From JAMCYG01 sp027365565 (GTDB lineage: Archaea > Micrarchaeota > Micrarchaeia > Micrarchaeales > Micrarchaeaceae), in contig DAHXMI010000010.1 in the NCBI GenBank assembly GCA_027365565.1, positions 86,895 to 150,894 on the forward strand: 64,000 nucleotides of DNA, written 5' to 3'. Made by a program: the position numbers and the translations under genes. The notes beneath the pieces are model-generated. The model saw only the letters and a program-made list of their open reading frames with translations, searched no databases and was not told the DNA's origin. Below, one piece after another: positions 34,332-44,010 of this stretch; position 1 is the first letter of the stretch, and each line of letters opens with the position of its first letter.

Positions 34332-34462
34332 GCCAGGGTGGCAGAATCTGGTAACGCGCCGGTCTTGAAGTCTTTGCCTCAAGAGCTGATTAGTGATGCG
34401 ATATGGCGCACAGGTAAACCGGTGCCCGCAAGGGCTTTTGGGTTCAAATCCCAACCCTGGCG
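34332..34462 (+). tRNA. tRNA-Ser (anticodon UGA) with 47-nt intron
   Basis: Exons 34332-34369 and 34417-34462. Acceptor GCCAGGG/CCCTGGC, discriminator G (serine type), a long variable arm (GCCC GCAA GGGC) and T-arm TTGGG TTCAAAT CCCAA. Anticodon stem CCGGT/ACCGG with loop CTTGAAA after splicing. The intron sits after position 37. At the junctions CTTG pairs with CAGG (4 bp) between the 3-nt bulges AA/G and TA/A, the canonical bulge-helix-bulge for archaeal splicing endonuclease. No encoded CCA. Confidence 0.88.
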
Positions 34463-34536
34463 CATGCTCAAGTCATTAATATGCGCTAAACCGCAAAAGA
34501 AAGGAAACGGATTTTCACCCATTTTTATTCTGGGAA

Positions 34537-36177
34537 TCATTTCGCGCTCTTTATGTACACTCTCAGTTTGTACATGTTGCAATACTCCGGTATCAGCGGT
34601 GGATTTATTGTATTTGCAGCGGCGGGTGCGAACACCTCATCTAGGCCTGATATGCTACCTATCCCGCATTCCTGCGGAAAGCCTGTGGGATTGCCGGCAA
34701 CCACATATGTACCGTTGTCTACCTTTGAGGAATTTACAACCACAACGCTGGTGATGTTATACCCATTGTCGACATACGCCGACAGATAGACATTGTAGGG
34801 TTTAGTGATGCTGGTTCCGGCCGGCAGGGAATTGATGTAGTTTCCGATCTGGGCCAAGGGCTGGACGCTCACGTATTCCGAGGCAGAGAGGTACCATATC
34901 AGGTAAACGGACTGCGCGAACAGCAAAGCCACCAGCGCTATTGATATGATTAACTTTGCGGCAAATTTATAGTCGGCGCGCTTCCTGCGGTGAATGGGGA
35001 GCCCTATGAAGTTTATTACTCCGCGACCGATTAACAGAGCCATCGCAGGGCCGAAGAGCATGGCGTACCTGGTGGCGAACTGGATGATGTTGTATTTGAA
35101 GAGGCTCATGGTGCCGTATGACAGGTATAGCAGCGCGGCAAGGAACCACATCACCGGCAGCATCGATCCTTTATCCTTTCTTATGATCAAGTATGCTGCC
35201 GCAAGTATTGCGGCATACATGAAATAGCCCGATAGATAATTGTCCGGATTGTAGTTAACCGGAGTTATCGGAGATGAGAGCGAATAAGGCATCATGGTGC
35301 TCAGGTACGACATTAGGTTTCCGTGCGTGTTTGATATGGAAGTATAAAGGCCGGAAATGGCCGATAGCGCGTGGAGAGGGCTGCCCGTGATTGCGGCGCT
35401 GGTGAGCATTATTATCCCGAGACCCGCTATTACTCCGAGGAAGACATACCCCAGACCTTTCAGTGGTGAGAAATCCCTATTGTAAAATGCCGCAGCCGCA
35501 AGGAAACCGGCGATCGGGACCAGTATGACTACGCCTTCCGCAGTTACCAGCAGGCCGATAGTCGCAATGATTCCTGACAGAATGTATAGTGGCACACTGC
35601 TTGGCGCTCTGCGGCCCCTCTGGCGTGGTGCCTGGCTGGCTCGCTTGTATGCCAACACCATCAGGAACACTGAAAGCGCCGCGAAGAACGCCATCGGACC
35701 CGTATCGCTCACATTGGCGCCGTATATCACTGCCATGGGGTAGAAGCTGTAGAGCAGCGCAGCCATCATGGCCGACTTCCTGCCGTACAGTTCCTTGCCT
35801 ATAAGGTATACCAGAAGCACAGTGCCTGCAAATGTCACTATCCCGAACATGGCGAACGATAGCACGCTCTTGCCCATCAATGAGTAGAAAGCGGATATGC
35901 CGAATATGAGGAAGTACTCTGACTTGAAGACGCTGCCGCCGTACTGCAACGTAGAGACGCCGTTGTCTATCACACCCCTTGCAATCTTTGTGTACAGGAA
36001 ATTGTCCGCTGCGTTTATCTGGCTCGGCCCGTAGAAGAAATAGACCTCCATGAACACGGAGAACACGAGCAGGGCGATGAGTGCGATGGTGTACGGGTCG
36101 ATGCCTATGCGGCGCCTTAATCGGGAGCGGTGGCTGGTGGCCCTTTTCTTCCCGCCTTTCTTTCTGCCTTTTGGCAC
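34537..36177 (-). CDS. GT-C type membrane glycosyltransferase (paralogue 1)
   Basis: A 546-residue polytopic protein of the PMT/ArnT-like GT-C superfamily: very basic cytoplasmic N-terminus, first helix about 27-48, then the first outer loop with INAADNFLYTKIARGVID (acidic D58 where GT-C enzymes carry the catalytic Asp), 10-12 more helices, and a C-terminal outer domain of about 110 residues. Such enzymes use polyprenyl-phosphate sugars to modify lipids or proteins outside the membrane. Related by layout to the 39845 and 47302 genes. Substrate unknown. Confidence 0.68.
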   Translation of the reverse strand: MPKGRKKGGKKRATSHRSRLRRRIGIDPYTIALIALLVFSVFMEVYFFYGPSQINAADNFLYTKIARGVIDNGVSTLQYGGSVFKSEYFLIFGISAFYSLMGKSVLSFAMFGIVTFAGTVLLVYLIGKELYGRKSAMMAALLYSFYPMAVIYGANVSDTGPMAFFAALSVFLMVLAYKRASQAPRQRGRRAPSSVPLYILSGIIATIGLLVTAEGVVILVPIAGFLAAAAFYNRDFSPLKGLGYVFLGVIAGLGIIMLTSAAITGSPLHALSAISGLYTSISNTHGNLMSYLSTMMPYSLSSPITPVNYNPDNYLSGYFMYAAILAAAYLIIRKDKGSMLPVMWFLAALLYLSYGTMSLFKYNIIQFATRYAMLFGPAMALLIGRGVINFIGLPIHRRKRADYKFAAKLIISIALVALLFAQSVYLIWYLSASEYVSVQPLAQIGNYINSLPAGTSITKPYNVYLSAYVDNGYNITSVVVVNSSKVDNGTYVVAGNPTGFPQECGIGSISGLDEVFAPAAANTINPPLIPEYCNMYKLRVYIKSAK

Positions 36178-36255
36178 CGCACTACACCAGTTTATTAAAA
36201 TTCCCTATTCAACAGTATTGTAAAACAATATAAAAGTAATATCATGCTGCTTTGG

Positions 36256-38337
36256 ATGGTGACGCTGGCCCTCACCGCGGTGCTGGGTTTCTCTATTGCA
36301 TCGTTATTCGGAGAGAAGCTTGCGCTCAGGGCGCTGTACGCCTTTCCGCTTGGCCTGCTCGTATCGTCGTGGCTCTTCTTCATCCTGCTTTTCTACGCAG
36401 GGTTCGCATATGCATATGCGATTTTCACCACACTCTCATTGGTTGCGCTGGCGTACATATCAAGGAACGGCGCTTGGAAGAGGGCACCGTCGAAGGCATA
36501 TTCGCTCGTAAAGGGCCTTGCCACTGCAGTAGTCGGATTCTTCCACATGCGTGAGATCCATGGGGACAAAAACATGTTCTACAGGAAGCTTACCGCATAC
36601 GCCATAATATCATTCGTGTTCGCGTTCATCGTAGCATACTTCCTCTTCAGCGTGAGGTTCGACGCCTTCGGCAACGTGATAGCTTACGGAGGGGCCGTTA
36701 CTGACCTGCCATGGCACCTTGGCATAGCGAACCATTTCGCATACTCGACGCCTGCGACAGTCCTCGACTTCCCATACTTCCACGGCGCGAAGTTCTTCTA
36801 TCCGTTCCTAGCCGACTATTACCTGTCGATCCTGATAAGGTCCGGTATGAATTCTGTAGCCAGCACAATAGTGGTAGGGGCGATCCTCTCAGCGCTTCTG
36901 GTGTCACTTTCATATTTCCTGGCCTACAGGCTCTCGAAAGACAGGCTTGTCTCGGCCGCAGCCGCATTCATATTCCTGCTGTTCTCCTCGCAGATATTCT
37001 CTTATGCACCGCACGTACTCGGTGCGCTCTGCGGCCAGAACCAGTTGACATTCGCGTTCGGAGCGGGAATAATAGAGATGGTGCTGTCACCGCAGAGGGA
37101 TACACTCACTGCGCTTGTGATTGCGCTGGTAGCTCTTCTCATCCTCTTCAAGGACGGCTTCTCGAAGAGGCATGCTGCGATACTCGGGGTGCTGGTCGGG
37201 CTCATGCCGCTCATGCAGGGTGAGATATTCATCATCTTAAACATACTCATGCTCTACATGCTGCTGAAGAGGAGATTCGCCGAGTATGGCGTGTTCATTG
37301 TCATAATGCTCGTCCTGGCCCTGCCGCAGGTGTTTTTCATAGCATCGCAGGAGAGCGTGCACACCTTCCTCTATCCTGTGCTCAACAATGACATCTTCTA
37401 CTGCGGATACGGGCCGCAACATGCCGCGGTGCCTGCGCTGGGCGTCTTCTACAGCCTGGCGAATAGGCTGGTGTTTTGGTTCAAGTCGTATGGGCTGTTG
37501 CTGCCGTTTGCCCTATACGGTGCATACGTCCTCCTATTCCACAAAGAGGGCAAAGTGGGCAAAGATGACGGAAGAAAGGCAATGGGCAAGGCAGGCAAGA
37601 AAGGGCCGGATGGAAGCGTAAGGAGAGATATGCTCCTTCTCAGTGTGCCTTTCCTGATACTGTTCGTGGTATTGAACATAGTTTCCATGCAGCCGTCCTT
37701 TGCAGATAACAACAAGGCATCGATGGTTTTCGCGTTGTTCATGTCGCTACTCGCCGCATACCCGTTGAAGTATTCAAAGGGTAAGAGGTTCTTGCTGGTA
37801 TTCGTGGTGCTTGCTTTGGTTGGAGGGCAGAACGCGCTGTTCCTGTACGGGCAGATGGTGGGCTCAGTAGGCTATTACAACACAGCGCTGTACCATGGAG
37901 GCAACCCCCAAAGCAACATACTGTTTTCCCCTGCCGATTTCAGAATCGCAGGGCTTATCCTGAACGATACCAATGCCAACAGCGTCATGATGAGCATGCC
38001 TTCATGGCTAGGTTCTCCGGAAGCGTCAGGCGTATCGCTCAGGAACCCGATGGCGGCCCTTACCGGAAGACAGATGGTCACGGCGATGGGAACTTATGTA
38101 GGTGGTATAGGCATACCTTTCAACAACCTAGTCAATGCAAGCGACAACGAACTATTGATATACAAGAGCTGGAACTGCAGCCTGATAAGGAGGTACAACG
38201 TCAGCTACATATACGTCGGGTATTACGAGAAGAACCTGACCGGAACGACACCTGCCCCGTTCCCTACCGTGTTCAACATAAGCAGCGAGGGACAAAACTT
38301 CGCTTTGTACAACACCACTAGCTGTCTTGGCCGCTGA
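36256..38337 (+). CDS. Large polytopic membrane protein, GT-C-like
   Basis: About 693 residues with 12-14 helices and a C-terminal outer domain. The first large outer loop has YGGAVTDLPWHLGIANHFAY (Asp then Trp-His), in the position of the catalytic acid of GT-C glycosyltransferases, and further on KFFYPFLADYYLSILI. A charged Lys/Gly-rich cytoplasmic loop lies near residue 435-460. No close family recognised. ATG 36256 is about 24 nt after the centre of a TATA box (36228-36236); ATG 36244 is the longer option. Its 3' end overlaps the convergent LamG-like gene by 20 nt. Confidence 0.55.
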   Translation: MVTLALTAVLGFSIASLFGEKLALRALYAFPLGLLVSSWLFFILLFYAGFAYAYAIFTTLSLVALAYISRNGAWKRAPSKAYSLVKGLATAVVGFFHMREIHGDKNMFYRKLTAYAIISFVFAFIVAYFLFSVRFDAFGNVIAYGGAVTDLPWHLGIANHFAYSTPATVLDFPYFHGAKFFYPFLADYYLSILIRSGMNSVASTIVVGAILSALLVSLSYFLAYRLSKDRLVSAAAAFIFLLFSSQIFSYAPHVLGALCGQNQLTFAFGAGIIEMVLSPQRDTLTALVIALVALLILFKDGFSKRHAAILGVLVGLMPLMQGEIFIILNILMLYMLLKRRFAEYGVFIVIMLVLALPQVFFIASQESVHTFLYPVLNNDIFYCGYGPQHAAVPALGVFYSLANRLVFWFKSYGLLLPFALYGAYVLLFHKEGKVGKDDGRKAMGKAGKKGPDGSVRRDMLLLSVPFLILFVVLNIVSMQPSFADNNKASMVFALFMSLLAAYPLKYSKGKRFLLVFVVLALVGGQNALFLYGQMVGSVGYYNTALYHGGNPQSNILFSPADFRIAGLILNDTNANSVMMSMPSWLGSPEASGVSLRNPMAALTGRQMVTAMGTYVGGIGIPFNNLVNASDNELLIYKSWNCSLIRRYNVSYIYVGYYEKNLTGTTPAPFPTVFNISSEGQNFALYNTTSCLGR

Positions 38338-39007
38338 AGAATATGTTGCAATAGGCAAGCACTGGTTTTATGCTTGTTGTCCCGTTCTGCAGAAGCGCCA
38401 CCTGCGAACCATTTAGCGCACCGCTGAATACTTCTATGTTGCTTGCCCTTCCCCTGAAATATTCGAATGAGGGTATGCCGTTAACGTAGAATGCTGATGT
38501 CCTCCTACCTATGAATGTGACATGGCTGTCGTTGATTGGGGGATATGGAGTCGGCGTTGATGATACCTCAGTTCCATTCACATACAGGCTGACATGTGTG
38601 GTATTGTACACGCCAACGACCCAATATTCCCTGTCATAAGACACGTTGGCCGTGGCGAACCTCCATCCGAAGGTGGTGCTGTTGCCTGTTGGCGCGTTGC
38701 TGAACACGCCGAACCCCAACATGCCGTTTGTCTCGCCGCCTATGCCAAGGTACCATTCAGCATGGGAGTTGTTCCCTTCACCTTGTGATATGAGGATTCC
38801 GGGCTGCGTGAAGTTGACGTATGCCGACACAGTGAAGTTACCCTGCACGATGATGTTCGAAGAGAAGAATGATGTACCGTTGAAACTGCAGTACCTCGGT
38901 GTTGTCTGTATTGCTGCATGCTGTGTGCTGATGCTTGCATATATTATGGCCACTGCAACGGCCACCAGGATGATGGCGGATATGGATAGTAATCGGGAAT
39001 GTTTCAT
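38318..39007 (-). CDS. Exported LamG/concanavalin-like domain protein
   Basis: About 229 residues: N-terminal signal anchor (about 5-25) and one concanavalin-A-like LamG domain. The fold is suggested by FTVSAYVNF, EWYLGIGGETNGMLGFGVF, YWVVGVYNTTHVSLYVNGTEV and FRGRASNIEVFSGALNGSQV, the usual order for Laminin_G_3. Eight or more sequons. Such domains bind glycans or proteins, so a surface lectin is plausible. ATG 39007 lies about 19-28 nt after a TATA-like AATATAAATG (39023-39036 region), leaderless. Confidence 0.68.
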   Translation of the reverse strand: MKHSRLLSISAIILVAVAVAIIYASISTQHAAIQTTPRYCSFNGTSFFSSNIIVQGNFTVSAYVNFTQPGILISQGEGNNSHAEWYLGIGGETNGMLGFGVFSNAPTGNSTTFGWRFATANVSYDREYWVVGVYNTTHVSLYVNGTEVSSTPTPYPPINDSHVTFIGRRTSAFYVNGIPSFEYFRGRASNIEVFSGALNGSQVALLQNGTTSIKPVLAYCNIFFSGQDS

Positions 39008-39076
39008 TGCCGGACCACGCACTTCATTTATATTAGTGTTTTTAAATTAATCTATAAATAAATGTTATCTGATTCG

Positions 39077-39844
39077 ATGAACCCAATTCTGAAAGAGTAC
39101 AGGAGAGATCGAACTTTTTTCATTGCGACCTCACTGGTAGCCGCACTAGTGGTAGTCCTGATCATAATAATAGTGGCCATGAATGCGGTGAAAGGCGCCG
39201 CGCATGCCAGAACACCAACGACAACCGTGCCTCAGGATGCCACGACAACCGCGAACGGCGGCACACCTGCCCACAAGTACATTGCAAAGATAAAGAACCT
39301 GACATCTGAGAGCCTCTATTACCAGAATAATATGACGTTATTCGAAAACGTCACCATAAGCAAGATAAACAGCGTGAACGTCTCCGCATATCCTGGTGCG
39401 GTGCAGCCTGGAAGCACCCTATACGTGAATGTCACGTACACTGGCGAATTCGGATTTGACCTTTACAACTCGTCCCCATACCTTAACGCGACAAGGGAAG
39501 TACACTACTTCGGCTTCTACCAGCAGGGCACCGACAAGATGCTCGTCTACGAGAACAAGGCCAACGTGAGCAGCTATTTCCAGCTCCTTTACAATAAAAC
39601 AGTGATAGGCACGCCGCGCGGGTACAACGACACGAAATACCTTTCCATAGACTTTCAGGTGGTGCCAATGCAGAACGCATCAGGCAAGTCATGGTACTTC
39701 TGCGGCGGCGCATTCATGTCCTATGCCAACAATACGAATTGGGGTAATGAGTTTAACAACCTGACGTTCAACATGAAGGATGCGTCGAACGCGACGGTAT
39801 TCAACATCATATCCAGCAGGTGCACTCTTGTAAAGGTGAACTGA
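39077..39844 (+). CDS. Exported single-helix protein, function unknown
   Basis: About 255 residues: basic N-terminus, one transmembrane helix (about 17-39), a Thr/Pro-rich stalk and a beta-rich ectodomain with about fifteen sequons; two cysteines (FCGGAF and SSRCTL) could form a disulfide. Not recognised. ATG 39077 is about 20-28 nt after CTATAAATA (39050-39058); an ATG at 39062 overlaps that box. The stop TGA is directly followed by the TTG of the next gene, so the protein and the GT-C enzyme are made together and may be enzyme and substrate. Confidence 0.55.
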   Translation: MNPILKEYRRDRTFFIATSLVAALVVVLIIIIVAMNAVKGAAHARTPTTTVPQDATTTANGGTPAHKYIAKIKNLTSESLYYQNNMTLFENVTISKINSVNVSAYPGAVQPGSTLYVNVTYTGEFGFDLYNSSPYLNATREVHYFGFYQQGTDKMLVYENKANVSSYFQLLYNKTVIGTPRGYNDTKYLSIDFQVVPMQNASGKSWYFCGGAFMSYANNTNWGNEFNNLTFNMKDASNATVFNIISSRCTLVKVN

Positions 39845-41554
39845 TTGAAAGTGAAAAGGCAGGGGGACTTGAAGGGCGACCTGGCTGCATTTTCGAGGAA
39901 GTATGCAGTGCTGATAGTGCTTGCCATCATACTGACGAACGCAGCTGCATTCGCATTTACGCACTTTGAGGGCCCGAGCGAGTATGGCGATGACCCGAAC
40001 TACCTGTTTCTAGCATACAGCGTGATAAACGGCACGTACAACGTGAATCCGCATTACATATTCTCGCTCAGGCCGATGAGTTTCCTGCCTATAACGCTGA
40101 TATACCTCGTATTGGGCGTAAACGGGTTCACCTCTTCGCTATGGAACATACTCTCGTATATGGGAAGCATAGTCGTTGTGTTCCTTGCCGTGCGGCTGCT
40201 ATACAATAGGAAGGCCGCGCTCCTCAGCGCCTTCGTATTCAGCATATATCCGCTCGCTACGAAGTTCGCGGTAAATGTCGGGGAAGACATGGGGCTGACA
40301 TTCATCGCCTCTCTTGCCGTGCTTTTCTTCCTGTACGCGAGAAAGGGCAACAACCGCTGGTATTACCTTGCGAGCGGGGTATTTCTCGTGTTTACCTGGC
40401 TGGTTAGCTACGAGGGTGCAGTAGTGATACTGTTCGTGCTCCTGTACGCGCTTTTCCTGCTTTACAGGAAGAGCATACGCATTGACAGGAATACACTGTT
40501 CTTCGTCTATGGAATTGCGATGGCGTTCTTGGTGGTATTCATAATCAGCGCGGCCAACTCAGGCCATCCGTTCGCCACGATAACGGGCAATTTGGGGTTC
40601 TACAGCAATGTAGGGGTACTCAACGCCACTTCGGTGACAATACCGACCACGAACGACAACCTGATGTTCTACGTTAATGGCATGTTCCAGTACCATATGC
40701 TGTCTACACTGTTCGCGGGCGGGAGCGTAGCTGCGAACCTGAACAATGCCGCAAATGTGCTTTTCTCCCATGGCCCGTCGGACTACGGGATATTATACTA
40801 TGTCGTGGTCCCGATACTGGTGCTGCTCCTGGTATTAAGGGAGAGGCGCGCGTTCACCTTCATAGCGTGGTTCGCAGTCGTAACGCTCTTCCTCGAGTTC
40901 GGACCGATGTCGATGCACATAGTCCACACGGCTAACAGCGGATTCGGCATCGTATACAACAATATCGGCTACGTGATCAGCATAGGCCATACTTCCATAG
41001 TGTACGTGCTGGCTTACAGGCTGCTCAGATTCATGCTTGTCGGAGGGGTGCCTATGGCCGCCATAATAGGGATAGGGTTCGCCAAGATGCTCGAGGTGAA
41101 GAACAGATACCTCCTGGCATTGGATGTTGCTGTGATAGCTTTCATCCTGGCGGTGATGTTTGCGAACAACTACGTAATAGAGCACTTCTGGTACAACTGG
41201 CAACATTACCCTGAAAGCATTGTCTCGCAGGTGGGCAACTACCTCAGGTACAATACCCCAGTAGGATCGCAGATATATCTGGAGAACGTGCTTGGTGAGG
41301 CGTACAGCGCGAGCACGTTGCCGACATACCTAGGCAATCCGGATACGCGCCTGGTGAATTTCAATGTCAATGCGTCCACCCCGTGCTCGTCGTTCTCCAG
41401 CAATAGCTATGTTATATGGTCCGCCACGGCCACGTGCCCGGACTGGCAGCTGGTTTACACAGTGGTAATGCCGTCCAACATCCCGCAGTATGTCATATCC
41501 GGAGAGACGCCGGAGCTGCCGTACCTGCCAAAGTATATATACCATGTAGGATAA
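39845..41554 (+). CDS. GT-C type membrane glycosyltransferase (paralogue 2)
   Basis: A 569-residue polytopic GT-C-like protein. After the first helix (about 20-40) the outer loop reads FEGPSEYGDDPNYLFLAYSVING with the double aspartate D49-D50 expected of PMT/ArnT-like catalytic loops; about 11 further helices and an outer C-terminal domain follow. Start TTG 39845 is preceded by AAGGTGA with 5-nt spacing and abuts the previous stop, so initiation is coupled. Same layout as the 34537 and 47302 genes. Lipid-linked sugar donor and acceptor unknown. Confidence 0.68.
   Translation: MKVKRQGDLKGDLAAFSRKYAVLIVLAIILTNAAAFAFTHFEGPSEYGDDPNYLFLAYSVINGTYNVNPHYIFSLRPMSFLPITLIYLVLGVNGFTSSLWNILSYMGSIVVVFLAVRLLYNRKAALLSAFVFSIYPLATKFAVNVGEDMGLTFIASLAVLFFLYARKGNNRWYYLASGVFLVFTWLVSYEGAVVILFVLLYALFLLYRKSIRIDRNTLFFVYGIAMAFLVVFIISAANSGHPFATITGNLGFYSNVGVLNATSVTIPTTNDNLMFYVNGMFQYHMLSTLFAGGSVAANLNNAANVLFSHGPSDYGILYYVVVPILVLLLVLRERRAFTFIAWFAVVTLFLEFGPMSMHIVHTANSGFGIVYNNIGYVISIGHTSIVYVLAYRLLRFMLVGGVPMAAIIGIGFAKMLEVKNRYLLALDVAVIAFILAVMFANNYVIEHFWYNWQHYPESIVSQVGNYLRYNTPVGSQIYLENVLGEAYSASTLPTYLGNPDTRLVNFNVNASTPCSSFSSNSYVIWSATATCPDWQLVYTVVMPSNIPQYVISGETPELPYLPKYIYHVG
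41533..41541 (+). promoter_or_regulatory. TATA box inside the upstream gene's 3' end
   Basis: GTATATATA 22-30 nt before ATG 41563. It lies within the last codons of the GT-C gene and would give the beta-helix gene its own leaderless transcript. Confidence 0.4.
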
Positions 41555-41562
41555 TGATTTTT

Positions 41563-43296
41563 ATGCGACCTTATGAGATGATGGTGTTTCTTTCCGTCGC
41601 GCTTGTAGCTGTGCTCTCTATTGCCGTGCTAGCGCATACAGCGTATGCGCAGGGCTCGTCGTGTGAGATAAACGTCACAGGCATAGGAGAGACGTACCAC
41701 GCGTCCAGCGCAGGGGCGTGCGCCTCAGCAGTGGTTAACGTAGCGGCGCATTCCTCGCAGGACAAGGTGCTATGCAGCGGGGCAAGCCCGCAGATCGGCG
41801 GCGTTACATTCGGGAACGACTCGTTCAACAACACGCTGTTCAACTGCACGTTCGCATCTGCGCAGATAGCCAGCCTCAAGAACGCGTCTAACAACCTCAT
41901 AAGCCCGTACGGGACCTACTCGATGTCATTCTCCGATAACCTGTCGAACGTGGCTATCGGCCATTACTTCACCTTCGTGTCAAAAAACTATGACGGCACG
42001 CCATCGACGTCGCTGTTCATAACCGTAGTGCCGTATGCGATAGCGAAGGTCGCTTCGGTATTCATAAACTCGCAGAACCTTGCCATGAACGTGATAAGGC
42101 AGCAGGCGTTGATCGCCAATTACACTCTGCCGAGATTCGGATATTACGCATCGGTAAACAGTACGGGCATAATACACTTCGCGCTCGAACAGAAGGAAGT
42201 CTACAGGAATAGGACGGTCGGCTTTAACCCCTACTGGTTCGTCACGCCTTACTGGGGCTGGGACGAGCTGTCATACAAAGAGTTCAACATCACAGGCAAC
42301 ATGAACTACACGCCTACGTTGGTGTATCCGACCATGCAGGAGAACGTGAGGTTCCCAGACAACACGACGATATACTGGAACTACACGGTAGTAAGGTACA
42401 GCAACGCCACCAACATGACGCTTTACATAGACAGGGGCTGGCAGGGGGACCAGAACAACACCCTGGCCTATGTGCAGCACAATATAACGAACGGGAGCAT
42501 TTCGTACAAGGTGGGCAAGCAGGCTCCCGGCATATATGAGTACATAGCGATCCTGAAGTCGCCGCAGGCAAACGAACACGACAATTCTACCACTGAAACG
42601 TACGGCGTTGGCCTGCCTTATTGCCAGATAGGCGATGCAAGCCAGATACTATTCCCAGGCTACTACTCCATGCCGTACAAGAACCTGAGTATATTGCACA
42701 CGTTCTGGCTCAATGGCAGCCTTTGCAACATACCTGTGGATGTAATCGTGAACAACGTCACTATAAACTGCAACGGAGGCAACATAAACTCGAAGAACGT
42801 TAGCATAGAGATATCAGGAGTAAACAACACAAAGATAGAGAACTGCAACATATACGGCAATGGGTTCAGGGTATACAACTCTAACGGTGTGAATGTGACA
42901 AACACCAACATAATCGCCGACAACTCCAGCAACACTGCCTTATACGTAGATGACTCGAAGAACGTGACACTTTCTAACGTATCGATAATAGGATACAAGG
43001 GCGGGAACCAGATAGTAAACATCAGTTCGATGATATCGATCGGAAGAGTGAGCTTCAGCAACCTGACTAATATATCGAAGAGCGCCAGTACGACCACAAT
43101 AAACTATACGAAGAACTACACGACCAATGAGACAGGAAACACGGCGAGCAAGACGATAGGCATCGGTGTCCCGTCAAGGCATGCTGCGGCGCCTTCCATA
43201 GACTACTATTACATAGCGCTCCTTTTTGCCGCAATAGTGGCTATATGCGCTGTGATATATTACCTGGTCTCACGCAGCATCGGAAGGAGCGGCTGA
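41563..43296 (+). CDS. Surface beta-helix protein with C-terminal membrane anchor
   Basis: About 577 residues. A signal peptide (about 1-29, ending AYAQG), an N-terminal ectodomain of unknown fold, then NosD/pectate-lyase-like right-handed beta-helix turns from about 385 to 500 (repeated N/V/T coils such as NVTINCNGGNINSKNVSIEI and NTKIENCNIYGNG), and a final transmembrane helix (PSIDYYYIALLF...) with a short basic tail. Over thirty sequons. Predicted surface glycoprotein. ATG 41554 overlapping the upstream stop is an alternative start. Its end overlaps the convergent gene by 27 nt. Confidence 0.65.
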   Translation: MRPYEMMVFLSVALVAVLSIAVLAHTAYAQGSSCEINVTGIGETYHASSAGACASAVVNVAAHSSQDKVLCSGASPQIGGVTFGNDSFNNTLFNCTFASAQIASLKNASNNLISPYGTYSMSFSDNLSNVAIGHYFTFVSKNYDGTPSTSLFITVVPYAIAKVASVFINSQNLAMNVIRQQALIANYTLPRFGYYASVNSTGIIHFALEQKEVYRNRTVGFNPYWFVTPYWGWDELSYKEFNITGNMNYTPTLVYPTMQENVRFPDNTTIYWNYTVVRYSNATNMTLYIDRGWQGDQNNTLAYVQHNITNGSISYKVGKQAPGIYEYIAILKSPQANEHDNSTTETYGVGLPYCQIGDASQILFPGYYSMPYKNLSILHTFWLNGSLCNIPVDVIVNNVTINCNGGNINSKNVSIEISGVNNTKIENCNIYGNGFRVYNSNGVNVTNTNIIADNSSNTALYVDDSKNVTLSNVSIIGYKGGNQIVNISSMISIGRVSFSNLTNISKSASTTTINYTKNYTTNETGNTASKTIGIGVPSRHAAAPSIDYYYIALLFAAIVAICAVIYYLVSRSIGRSG

Positions 43297-43902
43297 TGAT
43301 TCGTGTGGGCTGGTGGTGGTGCTGCCGTCCATTTCCTCGAAGAGTGATATCGACTTATCGATTATGGCCTGCTCTTCGGAATCAAACACCTCTGCCTTTG
43401 CAAATCTTGCGCTGTTGTGTATATAGTCCATGAGATCTGCCCTGCTGCCATCATGGCCTTCGGCCGCAGCTTTCGCTATGACATTGGCAGTATCCGATTC
43501 ATTCACGTACATGCTCACGGAAGAGACCATCTCGTTCGCTGCCGCGCTCATTGACATCAGCATCTCTATCTCTGAAACGGCAAGCAGCATCTTCTTGAGT
43601 TCCTCGGTTCTCTCCACGACTTGGGGATCTGATGAGCCGGAGCCTGCCGCTTTGTTCATGTATTCCGAGTACTGGCTTCGTATGCCGTCTGCCTCTTTGA
43701 GTATGTTGTTAACTATGAACAGGTCTCGGTCGAGATCGGAGGGCTGCTCAGGCAGTGTGACAGTGTGCCCCTCGATGGATATCCTCTTCTTGTTCACCTG
43801 CTCATGCAGCACGTCTATTGCCTCCAGCACCAGCTCGTCCTTCACCTTTGTAAAAATGTCCTGAGCTATCAGCCACGGCTTTATCCCCTTGATATCTTCC
43901 AT
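43270..43902 (-). CDS. Helical protein of unknown function
   Basis: A 210-residue soluble, mostly helical acidic protein; not recognised. N-terminal DIKGIKPWLIAQDIFTKVKDELV, a middle helix with many Met/Ala/Glu (ELKKMLLAVSEIEMLMSMSAAANEMV) and a low-complexity Ser/Thr/Ala C-terminus that lies in the overlap with the convergent gene. No signal peptide or membrane helix. It follows the HerA-like ATPase gene after 108 nt on the same strand and could be its partner, but it does not look like NurA. Confidence 0.45.
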   Translation of the reverse strand: MEDIKGIKPWLIAQDIFTKVKDELVLEAIDVLHEQVNKKRISIEGHTVTLPEQPSDLDRDLFIVNNILKEADGIRSQYSEYMNKAAGSGSSDPQVVERTEELKKMLLAVSEIEMLMSMSAAANEMVSSVSMYVNESDTANVIAKAAAEGHDGSRADLMDYIHNSARFAKAEVFDSEEQAIIDKSISLFEEMDGSTTTSPHESSAAPSDAA

Positions 43903-44010
43903 TAGTCAGCACCAGTATTACGTGTCGAATTGTCGCACGAACGAATGTCGATGGCCATCCTCTAAGGACTCCGACATCCACGCAACGGTTATTGTTCTTT
44001 ACGGCTGTTT

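Noticed and set aside
34338..34754. A 138-residue plus-strand ORF over tRNA-Ser
   Set aside because: It runs through the tRNA and its intron and into the antisense of the GT-C gene; no family features.
41416..41562. Upstream extension of the beta-helix gene into the GT-C gene
   Set aside because: A signal peptide follows ATG 41563; the 49 residues before it are a frame-shifted copy of the upstream gene's coding sequence.
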